Assembly (NCBI GenBank): GCA_020631235.1
Contig: JAHDHQ010000007.1
Coordinates: 110,210 to 174,209 of the forward strand
Direction: 5' to 3'
Length of the DNA: 64,000 bases
Source: Saprospiraceae bacterium
Lineage (GTDB): Bacteria; Bacteroidota; Bacteroidia; Chitinophagales; Saprospiraceae
The notes under the pieces were generated by a model. The model saw only the letters and a program-made list of their open reading frames with translations. It had not been told where the DNA came from and did no database searches. The position numbers and the translations under genes are program-made. Numbering within the stretch: the first letter of the stretch is position 1; each line of letters opens with the position of its first letter. Positions 37,028-43,831 of the stretch are shown here, one piece after another.

Positions 37028-38449
37028 ATGAATCACTTAAAATATCTTTTTTGTTCTTTATTTCTTATTCTTTGTTTGACACAGTGTGTGGATAGTGAAT
37101 TAGACTCGCCACCTTTAAATGGAGTAGATCCGAATATTTCTGCAGATCAGATTATTAGTTTATCCGAAGTGCTGGATATGTGGGTTCCTGGTGTAAATAT
37201 TGAGATAGGTCTTGATAAATACATAGAGGGGATAGTTGCTGCTGATGACCAAACCGGAAACTTCTATAAGACATTAATCATCCAAGAAGGTAATCAAGGA
37301 ATCAGTATCGTGATAGATGAAACAGATTTGTTTAATACATACCCTACAGGACGTAAGGTGTTTGTACACTTGGAAGACCTATGGATCAGTGATTTTAATT
37401 TTAACCCTCAACTAGGTATGGCGCCTTCCGATGGTGAGTTAAGTCGTATACCTACGACTTTACTAAGTGACATTGTACTGCCCGGAACTATATTTAATGA
37501 ATTAGCCGTAAACGAAATAAGTCTAAGTCAGCTAAGTGAGCAATATCTTAACACGCTCGTAAAACTTTCGGATGTGGAATTTGCAAATGAAGCCTTAAAC
37601 CAAACTTTTGCGGTATCTACGGCTACGGAAAATTTTTCTGTAAATCACCCACTACAAGATTGTAATGGGAATACCTTAGACTTTAGAACTAGTGGCTTTG
37701 CTACATTTGCTAATGATGAGGTTCCATTTGAAAATGGAACAGTATACGGCGTTCTAGGAAGATTTGGGATCACTGGCTGGCAAATAATGGCCAGAGATTT
37801 AGGTGATTTGGATATGACAGCTGAACGATGTGATGGTTCTGGTGGAGGAGGAGGAACAGGTACCGAAGGTCAGATTTCCATCGAAGAATTACAAAATATG
37901 TGGAACAGCGGTTCTACAATAATAGGAGATAATTACATCGAAGGTGTAGTCATTTCGGATTACGAAAATGGCAATATCAATAACCAAAACCTTCAAATAC
38001 AAGAAGGAGAATTTGGTATCACCATACGATTTGACGAACCTCACAGTTTTCCTATGGGAGAGAAGCTTAAAATAGACTTGGCTGGCCGTGAAATATCGGA
38101 ATTTAACGGGCAGGTTCAAGTAGCAGATTTATTTATTTCGAGAGCAGAATCACTAGGTGCAGGGACATTGCCTGAGCCTAGGGTTGCAACAGTAGAAGAG
38201 GTCTTAGCTAATCATGATTTGTGGGAATCCACCTTGGTAAAGCTAGAAGGAATCACAGCTTCAGGTGGTTCTGTATGGGAAGATGTTTCCACCTTAACTG
38301 ATGCTACCGGATCAATCGGTACATTTATCAGCTTTAATTCAACATTTGGAGGAGATGGAGTACCGTCAGGGAGTTTTGATATGGTAGGTATTGTAAGCGA
38401 GTTTAACAATGCACAGGTCCTTCCTCGAAACGAAGAAGACATCCAATAA
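37028..38449 (+). CDS. Lipoprotein with two DUF5689 (OB-fold-like) domains
   Basis: 473 residues with lipoprotein signal LILCLTQC (Cys18). Two related domains are visible: one from about residue 35 (ISADQIISLSEVLDMWV, YIEGIVAADDQTGNF, IQEGNQGISIVID) and a second from about 285 after a GSGGGGGTG linker (ISIEELQNMWNSGS, YIEGVVISDYENGN, IQEGEFGITIRFD). Each continues with a VKLSDV / VKLEGI beta segment. The pattern matches DUF5689, thought to be OB-fold-like. Such lipoproteins often accompany TonB receptors, and this one probably binds ligand for the receptor encoded 27 bases upstream. Confidence 0.85.
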   Translation: MNHLKYLFCSLFLILCLTQCVDSELDSPPLNGVDPNISADQIISLSEVLDMWVPGVNIEIGLDKYIEGIVAADDQTGNFYKTLIIQEGNQGISIVIDETDLFNTYPTGRKVFVHLEDLWISDFNFNPQLGMAPSDGELSRIPTTLLSDIVLPGTIFNELAVNEISLSQLSEQYLNTLVKLSDVEFANEALNQTFAVSTATENFSVNHPLQDCNGNTLDFRTSGFATFANDEVPFENGTVYGVLGRFGITGWQIMARDLGDLDMTAERCDGSGGGGGTGTEGQISIEELQNMWNSGSTIIGDNYIEGVVISDYENGNINNQNLQIQEGEFGITIRFDEPHSFPMGEKLKIDLAGREISEFNGQVQVADLFISRAESLGAGTLPEPRVATVEEVLANHDLWESTLVKLEGITASGGSVWEDVSTLTDATGSIGTFISFNSTFGGDGVPSGSFDMVGIVSEFNNAQVLPRNEEDIQ

Positions 38450-39185
38450 AGCGGAAGAAATAACAAAATATAAAGACGATGCACCATTCAGATTTAAACA
38501 TCTAGTGGTGCATCACCATGTTAGTACCTTAAAGGTCAATACAGATGGTGTATTATTAGCTGCATGGGCAAGTCCTCAGGTAAAAGGTAATTATGGCTTA
38601 GATATAGGCTCGGGAAGTGGTGTTATAGCTTTAATTTTAGCGCAAGAACATCCAAATTTATCCATAAAAGGGATTGATATCCATCATGATTCGGTTGGTC
38701 AAGCTAATTTTAATGCCCAAGTAAATCAGTTAAGTGAGAGACTCAGCTTTGAAGTAGCCGATGCTACCCAATGGAAAACTGATCGATTGTATGATCTAGT
38801 GATAAGCAATCCACCTTTTTTTGCAAATAGCACCCAGTCAAAGCTTAAAGAAACACAAATGGCTAAACATGTGGCCGAATTAAGCATTCAGCGCCTAATA
38901 GAAAGCGTTTCTTCATCTTTAAGCGCTACAGGTTTATTTTTTGTGGTGTTTCCAGCATCAAGCCAGCAGGCACTCATCGAACAAGTGAGACTTTGTGGTT
39001 TGTTTGTGCAGGCAATGGTAAAAGTGTGTAGTTTTCCTGATACTGAGCCATTTAATATTATGTATTGTATTGTTCGGGAAAGGGTTGATGCAGTGGAGGA
39101 GTCAATAGTATGTATATATGAAAGACCAGGGGTGTATCATAAAAAATACAGATCCCTTACTAGGAATCTGTATTTAAAGTTTTAA
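38409..39185 (+). CDS. TrmN6-like tRNA1(Val) A37 N6-methyltransferase
   Basis: 258 residues in the Rossmann methyltransferase family: FRFKHLVVHHHVSTLKVNTD before motif I LDIGSGSGVIAL, GIDIHHDSVGQA and the catalytic LVISNPPFF (NPPF, amino-N6 methylation). This is the TrmN6/YfiC arrangement, methylating A37 of tRNA1(Val). The only ATG upstream of the core is 38409, giving a 41-base overlap with the DUF5689 gene in another frame, so translation is probably coupled to that unrelated gene. A non-ATG start past 38449 cannot be excluded. Confidence 0.85.
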   Translation: MHRSFLETKKTSNKAEEITKYKDDAPFRFKHLVVHHHVSTLKVNTDGVLLAAWASPQVKGNYGLDIGSGSGVIALILAQEHPNLSIKGIDIHHDSVGQANFNAQVNQLSERLSFEVADATQWKTDRLYDLVISNPPFFANSTQSKLKETQMAKHVAELSIQRLIESVSSSLSATGLFFVVFPASSQQALIEQVRLCGLFVQAMVKVCSFPDTEPFNIMYCIVRERVDAVEESIVCIYERPGVYHKKYRSLTRNLYLKF

Positions 39186-39187
39186 AC

Positions 39188-39226
39188 AAAAAAAAGCTGC
39201 CAAGGACTGACAGCTTTCGCTTTTGT
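39188..39226. terminator. Bidirectional terminator between trmN6-like gene and small DNA-binding gene
   Basis: AAAGCTG (39193-39199) pairs with CAGCTTT (39211-39217), flanked by A-rich and T-rich tracts on the two sides. It lies between converging genes. Confidence 0.65.
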
Positions 39227-39481
39227 TTAATTCATCTTACTTGAAGCGGCAAGAATAGCTTTCGCTGCGTCTAGGATTGTAGTGTCTTCTAAACTTACAA
39301 TTCCTCCATCTGGACCTGGCTCTATGTTCATTGAGGCAATTTGGCCATCAGCAAATTTTTGCGCACCGAAATAATTCCGCACGGTTTGTTCATCTAGTTC
39401 TAACTGGGTGGCGATTTTGGATACGCTTCCAGTTGGCAAGCTGTGTTTAATTTGTCTTAGTTGATTATAGGAAATATTCAT
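39227..39481 (-). CDS. Small HTH-type DNA-binding protein
   Basis: 84 residues. The N-terminal half forms a probable helix-turn-helix (NQLRQIKHSLPTGSVSKIATQLELDEQTVRNYFGAQ), with the recognition helix EQTVRNYF. The second half (IEPGPDGGIVSLEDTTILDAAKAIL) is a short wing/helix. Short proteins of this form are common and uncharacterised in Bacteroidota. There is no sensor domain. It is a single gene; targets are unknown. Confidence 0.7.
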   Translation of the reverse strand: MNISYNQLRQIKHSLPTGSVSKIATQLELDEQTVRNYFGAQKFADGQIASMNIEPGPDGGIVSLEDTTILDAAKAILAASSKMN

Positions 39482-39579
39482 ATAGGCAAGCAGTTTTGAT
39501 GATTAACAAAATAAAATTCCAATCATTATAAATCTAACAAAAATATCTATTAAATAAAACCTATTTGGCAAAATTTTTA

Positions 39580-40695
39580 TTACGCCAAGAAATTATCCAC
39601 ATCATGATACTCATGACCAAAAGCTTCTGATACACCTTTATGTACCACCTTTCCGTTTATTACGTTTAGTCCAGGCTTTAATTCTGCATTTTCTTTACAT
39701 GCTTTCTTCCAACCTTTATTAGCTAATTGGATAGCGTAAGGTAGTGTAGCATTAGTTAAGGCAATGGTGGATGTATAGGGAACAGCACCAGGCATATTCG
39801 CCACACAATAGTGCACAACATCATCTATAATGTAAACTGGATCTTCGTGTGTAGTAGGTTTGCATGTCTCGATACAACCACCTTGATCTACGGCAACATC
39901 GACCACTACTGTACCAGGTCTCATATCTTTAAGCATGGCTCTTGAAATAAGATTTGGCGCTTTAGCACCAGGAATTAAGACTGCACCTACGATTAGATCA
40001 TGATTTTTTATGTATCGTTTAATGTTGTATTCATTACTATAAATGGTACTTACATTCGCAGGCATCACATCCGCTAAATATCTTAGTCTGTTTAAGTTTA
40101 TATCTAATATGGTCACATTAGCTCCTAGACCTGCAGCCATCTTTGCAGCTTGGGTGCCCACAACTCCGCCACCTAAGATTAATACCTTGCCGGGAGGTAC
40201 GCCAGGAACTCCACCTAAAAGCACACCACGTCCCTTCATGGGCTTTTCTAAGTACTTAGCACCTTCTTGTATCGCCATTCTTCCAGCCACTTCTGACATG
40301 GGCACAAGTAAGGGTAGTGATCCATCGGCTGCGGTAACTGTTTCATAAGCTAAACAAATGGATTTGTTAGCTATCATGGCTTCAGTAAGTGGTTCGTATG
40401 AAGCGAAATGAAAATAGGTAAAGACTAGTTGATCTTCTTTAATTAAATTATACTCTTGCTGGATAGGTTCTTTGACCTTCATAATCATTTCAGCAATATC
40501 AAAAATTGCCTCAGCTGTAAGAAGCATCTTGGCACCTGCTTCTTCATAATCTGAATCTGAAAAGCCTGAGCCATCTCCTGCTGTTGATTGTACGTAAACA
40601 GTATGACCGTGCTTAACAAGTTCTAGAGCACCCGCTGGTGTCAAGGCTACTCGGTTTTCGTTTGTTTTTATTTCTTTAGGCACTCCGATTATCAT
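39580..40695 (-). CDS. ald: Alanine dehydrogenase
   Basis: 371 residues starting MIIGVPKEIKTNENRVALTPAGA, with the catalytic region YFHFASYEPLTEAM, NAD-binding glycine motif KVLILGGGVVGTQAAKMAAG and DIN at its beta-2 Asp, and the conserved SRAMLKDMRPGTVVVDVAVDQGGC and NMPGAVPYTSTIALTNATLPY. It interconverts alanine and pyruvate plus ammonia with NAD. Length equals the family norm. A strong hairpin (40815-40843) and a sigma-54-like promoter lie upstream on the same strand; the terminator between suggests these make a separate small RNA or an attenuator. Confidence 0.97.
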   Translation of the reverse strand: MIIGVPKEIKTNENRVALTPAGALELVKHGHTVYVQSTAGDGSGFSDSDYEEAGAKMLLTAEAIFDIAEMIMKVKEPIQQEYNLIKEDQLVFTYFHFASYEPLTEAMIANKSICLAYETVTAADGSLPLLVPMSEVAGRMAIQEGAKYLEKPMKGRGVLLGGVPGVPPGKVLILGGGVVGTQAAKMAAGLGANVTILDINLNRLRYLADVMPANVSTIYSNEYNIKRYIKNHDLIVGAVLIPGAKAPNLISRAMLKDMRPGTVVVDVAVDQGGCIETCKPTTHEDPVYIIDDVVHYCVANMPGAVPYTSTIALTNATLPYAIQLANKGWKKACKENAELKPGLNVINGKVVHKGVSEAFGHEYHDVDNFLA

Positions 40696-40812
40696 CGACG
40701 ATTTATTTTGTTGGTTTAAAACTAAATTAAACTGAAAAATAATAATTAATGACTAATGTTAATGGAGATATAGAAAGCTTTTGAAAAAATATATTACTAA
40801 GGAAAGTATCAA

Positions 40813-40843
40813 AAAGAAAAAAGCCCGTGAGAGGATCACGGGC
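40813..40843 (-). terminator. Strong minus-strand terminator in the ald upstream region
   Basis: Perfect stem GCCCGTGA (40823-40830)/TCACGGGC (40836-40843) with a 5-base loop. On the minus strand it is followed by TTTTTTCTTTTT. It ends transcription coming from the right, before ald. Confidence 0.85.
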
Positions 40844-40875
40844 ATACTCAATTTAATAACCAAAACTCATATTCA
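40815..40875 (-). ncRNA. Predicted ~60-nt sigma-54-driven small transcript (or ald attenuated leader)
   Basis: The transcript runs from the expected +1 of the sigma-54 promoter (near 40875) to the T-run of the strong terminator (near 40815). It contains a five-codon ORF (MSFGY, stop TAA; 40870-40853) beginning only about five bases from the predicted start. It may be a small RNA, a micro-peptide message, or a leader whose terminator controls ald. Predicted from signals only. Confidence 0.4.
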
Positions 40876-40885
40876 ATCTACTATT

Positions 40886-40901
40886 TGCAAGTACTGTGCC
40901 A
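40886..40901 (-). promoter_or_regulatory. Near-perfect sigma-54 (-24/-12) promoter
   Basis: The minus-strand reading is TGGCACAGTACTTGCA, matching TGGCACG-N4-TTGCW at every fixed position but one, with GG and GC exactly ten bases apart. It points left, toward the terminator and ald. A sigma-54 activator gene is present in the window (19409-20671). Confidence 0.65.
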
Positions 40902-41176
40902 AAATATATACATATGGCATTATATAACTATTTCTTTTCTTATTAATCTTTTAGGAAAGGGTACAAGTTGCATGATATTTTTTTATTAACCATAAGCCAT
41001 TAAACCACAGTTTATATCAGTTTATGTGCTTAAGGAAGTAAAAACTACATATGATTAATCCATATATAAGAAGTACAAAATAATTTATTTATTACATTTT
41101 TTTATAATCCTGAAACTTGCTCAAAAAGTGTAGAGAATTATTTATTGGCCACATTAAAGAAAAAATTATATAAGTT

Positions 41177-41203
41177 CTGAGTGAGTTATCAACTCACTTC
41201 TTT
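41177..41203 (+). terminator. Plus-strand terminator or attenuator upstream of the porin gene
   Basis: Stem AGTGAGTT/AACTCACT with a 3-base loop (ATC), followed by TCTTTTTT. No gene ends here on the plus strand, so it closes an unknown short transcript or attenuates the porin operon. Confidence 0.6.
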
Positions 41204-41252
41204 TTTATAAAAAAAACGCTTATCATTATTTAGATTAATTAAAAACAATAAG

Positions 41253-41277
41253 TACATTTGTTTAGATTTAATCCAAA
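41253..41277 (+). promoter_or_regulatory. Porin-operon -7 box with an overlapping palindromic operator
   Basis: TACATTTG (41253-41260) is an exact TAnnTTTG. Directly after it TTTAGATT-T-AATCCAAA (41261-41277) is an interrupted palindrome with one mismatch, covering the expected start site 16-26 bases before ATG 41293. Its shape recalls metal-responsive DtxR-family boxes; the identity of the regulator is inference. Confidence 0.5.
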
Positions 41278-41292
41278 TAGAGATATGCAATC

Positions 41293-42441
41293 ATGAGAGT
41301 GATAATCCCCTTTCTTTTATGCCTTGTTTTCTTGAGCCATTTATCGGCACAAACAATAGACTTCGAAAACGATCGTTCGATTGCCAATTTGTTTATTAAA
41401 ATGTATGGCGAAATTCAATACTACCAAGAAGTCGATACAGATACCTATCGCCCAGGTAAATTAGATGCTAAAAGGGTGGTGGCCTTATTTGGATACCAGT
41501 TTAGTCGCAATACACAATTTATAACCGAGTGGGAGTTGGAGCATGGAAATGAAATGTTTGTCGAACAAGCATTTATTAAACATAAACTCAAAAATAATCT
41601 TTCGCTAAAAGCTGGAGTGCTACTTATTCCGATGGGTAATATTAATGAGAACCATGAGCCAACTAATTTTTTCTCCGTTGACAGACCGATTATAGATAGG
41701 AACCTAGTACCTTCTACATGGAGAGATATAGGAATAGGAGTCACCGGTGTTTTTCCTACAGCAAGTTTGAAATATCAAGCTTATTTGGTAAATGGGCTTG
41801 TAGGTTACAAAGAAGGTGAAGGACTATTCCAGGCATCAAATACGTTTAGAGGGGGAAGACAGAAAGGTATAAAAACTATACTGTCTGGCATGCCTTCTTT
41901 CAGTGGACAACTAGAATATTTTGGCTTATCTAAAACAAAAATAGGTTTATCTATATATTCAGGCTTGTCAAATACGGATGCCTATTCAGGATTGCCAAAA
42001 GATAATTCGCCTGCTGTATTATCAGCCGACAGCACTGTTGTATATTCCACAATGACAGGACTGCACGCTAATTCAGTCATAGGACAAAATGTAGTGAGAG
42101 GCCAACTGATCTACAATGTAAATGCGGATAATGTATATGCCTACAATGCAAAAACAGGCAGTGATCTGGGCAAATCCCAACTGGGTGCTTATGTAGAATA
42201 TGGGCGTTATTTTGACAAGGATCAACAATGGATGGGATTTCTACGGTATAGCTATTTTGATGAAAACTTAATTAATACTGATCTAATCAATACCTGGAAA
42301 GATCATCATTATTTCACCTTCGGATTTAATTACCAGCCGGTTAATGGAGCCTTATTTAAAATAGATGCCATTCTATATGATTTTGATAGGCCTGAAGATC
42401 GGAGATTATTTATTAATACAGGAATTGGAGTATGGTTCTAA
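41293..42441 (+). CDS. Porin-like outer-membrane beta-barrel protein
   Basis: 382 residues: signal peptide (PFLLCLVFLSHLSAQ), then a continuous barrel of amphipathic strands with the porin-like pattern KMYGEIQYYQEV, GKLDAKRVVALFGYQFSRNTQFITEWELEH, VEQAFIKHKL...LKAGVLLIPMGNINENHEPTNFFSVDRP and a C-terminal aromatic (GIGVWF). Similar barrels are annotated as phosphate-selective-porin-like or OprO-like; selectivity is unknown. It overlaps the next gene by 10 bases. Together with the FMN protein and ferritin downstream it points to metal handling. Confidence 0.82.
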   Translation: MRVIIPFLLCLVFLSHLSAQTIDFENDRSIANLFIKMYGEIQYYQEVDTDTYRPGKLDAKRVVALFGYQFSRNTQFITEWELEHGNEMFVEQAFIKHKLKNNLSLKAGVLLIPMGNINENHEPTNFFSVDRPIIDRNLVPSTWRDIGIGVTGVFPTASLKYQAYLVNGLVGYKEGEGLFQASNTFRGGRQKGIKTILSGMPSFSGQLEYFGLSKTKIGLSIYSGLSNTDAYSGLPKDNSPAVLSADSTVVYSTMTGLHANSVIGQNVVRGQLIYNVNADNVYAYNAKTGSDLGKSQLGAYVEYGRYFDKDQQWMGFLRYSYFDENLINTDLINTWKDHHYFTFGFNYQPVNGALFKIDAILYDFDRPEDRRLFINTGIGVWF

Positions 42442-42974
42442 ATAAGCTATTGTTTTTTATTTTTTGTTGTTCAATGTCGTTTTTTCATCAAGACATGGAT
42501 TTACTTAAATCTTACGAAAAGAGCATTCGAAAAACCATTAAAAAACAAGTAGGAATCACAGACGCTGAAGTGAGTTTTCATCTGATGCAAGATGGTCGGG
42601 AGAAATCGGAATTTTATCAGGTTTTGACAGCAGAAAGCTCGCTTGGTTATCTCATGATTAAAGAAGTTAGAGCTTGCGATTTAAATGGTTGTAATAATAA
42701 AAATAAAGAAACAAGCTTAGAGGGTGAGTATTATGATGTAGCTACATTGGTCAATAATCAAGGAATTATCATCTTTACCAAAGTACTCAACTATTTCTCT
42801 GATTATGGTTATGAAATAAGTTCTAAACGTTATCTCACACAATATAAAAACAAATCGGTATGCCAGTTTGCGCAGCAGCCACTTGCCGTGGATGGTATTT
42901 CTGGCGCCACTATTTCTTATAATGCGCTCATTGATTCTTTAAACGAATTTTGTGATTTCCTTGATGATAAATAG
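42432..42974 (+). CDS. Exported FMN-binding (flavinylated) domain protein
   Basis: 180 residues. A hydrophobic N-terminus (NKLLFFIFCCSMSFF) is an export signal. The C-terminal part carries DGISGATISYNAL, the SGA(T)x(S/T) flavin-attachment motif at which ApbE links FMN to Thr, as in RnfG/NqrC-type domains. Length is that of a single FMN-binding domain. It overlaps the porin gene by 10 bases and precedes ferritin, so a role in extracytoplasmic electron transfer, for example ferric reduction, is plausible (inference). No apbE gene is in the window. Confidence 0.82.
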   Translation: MVLNKLLFFIFCCSMSFFHQDMDLLKSYEKSIRKTIKKQVGITDAEVSFHLMQDGREKSEFYQVLTAESSLGYLMIKEVRACDLNGCNNKNKETSLEGEYYDVATLVNNQGIIIFTKVLNYFSDYGYEISSKRYLTQYKNKSVCQFAQQPLAVDGISGATISYNALIDSLNEFCDFLDDK

Positions 42975-43021
42975 ACTAATTCTATTTAGTATCAAAACAC
43001 AAAACTAATACTGACTTCTTT

Positions 43022-43035
43022 CCAAAACATTTTGG
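43022..43035. promoter_or_regulatory. Palindrome upstream of the ferritin gene
   Basis: CCAAAACATTTTGG is a perfect palindrome around CA and extends by further near-matching bases on both sides. It lies 40 bases before the ferritin start, where an operator would be expected. Confidence 0.45.
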
Positions 43036-43075
43036 GAATTTAGTAGTTTTATCAATACACAAAAGAAACACTACC

Positions 43076-43588
43076 ATGCTAGGAAAAAGAATGCAAGAAG
43101 CCTTAAATGAGCAAATAAGAATTGAAGCTGAATCATCACAAGTATATTTAGCTATGGCCTCATGGGCAGAAATTCAACCAGGTATTGATAACATTACTGC
43201 TTTCTTTTACCGACAAAGTGATGAAGAACGAGAACACATGCTTAAATTAATCCATTTTGTAAATGATCGAGGTGGCTTCGCAGTGGTCCCTGCTTTAGAA
43301 CAACCAGTGTTAACTTTTCCCTCGCTCCAACATGCTTTCAAGCAACTTTTAGAACACGAAATATTTGTATCTGAAAGCATTAATAAGATGGTCGATATCG
43401 CCTTGCAAGAAAAAGATTATGCAACCCATAATTTTCTGCAATGGTATGTAGCTGAGCAGATTGAAGAAGAAGCATTAGCGCGTACACTTAATGACAAATT
43501 GGAAATGATCGGTAATGAAAAATCAGGTCTATACCTATTTGACAAAGACATATTGACTGTACAAGTAGTCGACGGTAACGCAGAGTAA
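43076..43588 (+). CDS. Ferritin
   Basis: 170 residues in the non-heme bacterial ferritin (FtnA) family. The four-helix bundle contains EAESSQVYLAMASWAE, FFYRQSDEEREHMLKLIHFVNDRGG (ferroxidase Glu and His residues), EHEIFVSESINKMVDIA and FLQWYVAEQIEEEALARTL. It stores iron as a 24-mer in the cytoplasm. It lies 101 bases after the FMN-binding gene with its own palindrome upstream, so it may be separately controlled. Confidence 0.96.
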   Translation: MLGKRMQEALNEQIRIEAESSQVYLAMASWAEIQPGIDNITAFFYRQSDEEREHMLKLIHFVNDRGGFAVVPALEQPVLTFPSLQHAFKQLLEHEIFVSESINKMVDIALQEKDYATHNFLQWYVAEQIEEEALARTLNDKLEMIGNEKSGLYLFDKDILTVQVVDGNAE

Positions 43589-43606
43589 TTAAGTGCTCAA
43601 CACTTT
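43589..43606 (+). terminator. Weak terminator hairpin after ferritin
   Basis: TTAAGTG-ctcaa-CACTTTTAA directly after the ferritin stop forms a short AT-rich stem with few T residues. Farther on, ACAAAATG (43650-43657) and CATTTTGT (43664-43671) form a second perfect 8-bp inverted repeat. Confidence 0.45.
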
Positions 43607-43831
43607 TAATGGATAGACGGATGTTGCATAACATGTGCTACCGCTTTTTACAAAATGATTCTGCATTTTGTCCGCATAAATAATTAATATCTAATTAAAA
43701 CATCGAAGCATTAGGGGTTTAAGGATTGGGCTTCGTATTCCTTACAACCACATGGAAATAAACTAAGCGCAAGGTTTAACAAACCATAATGATCAAAAGG
43801 ATTGATTTATTAACCTTTTAAATGGAACATT

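Larger units (their letters stand above)
40696..41292. other. 597-bp gene-free region rich in regulatory signals
   Basis: No frame above about 40 codons looks coding. From left to right it holds the ald leader, a minus-strand terminator (40813-40843), a tiny ORF MSFGY on the minus strand (40853-40870), a sigma-54-type promoter (40886-40901), an AT-rich unresolved stretch (40905-41170), a plus-strand terminator (41177-41203), and a -7 box and palindrome (41253-41277) before the porin gene. The two terminators face outward, suggesting that short transcripts start inside the region in both directions. Confidence 0.7.

Noticed and set aside
40727..40849. A minus-strand frame of about 40 codons starting MPVILSRAFFLF across the terminator
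   Set aside because: It would translate through the terminator hairpin and lacks coding character; the hairpin with T-run explains the sequence better.
43703..43732. CGAAGC...GCTTCG inverted repeat before the VWA gene as a terminator or attachment site
   Set aside because: The arms are only 6 bp with an 18-base loop, there is no T-run and no integrase or direct repeat is nearby.
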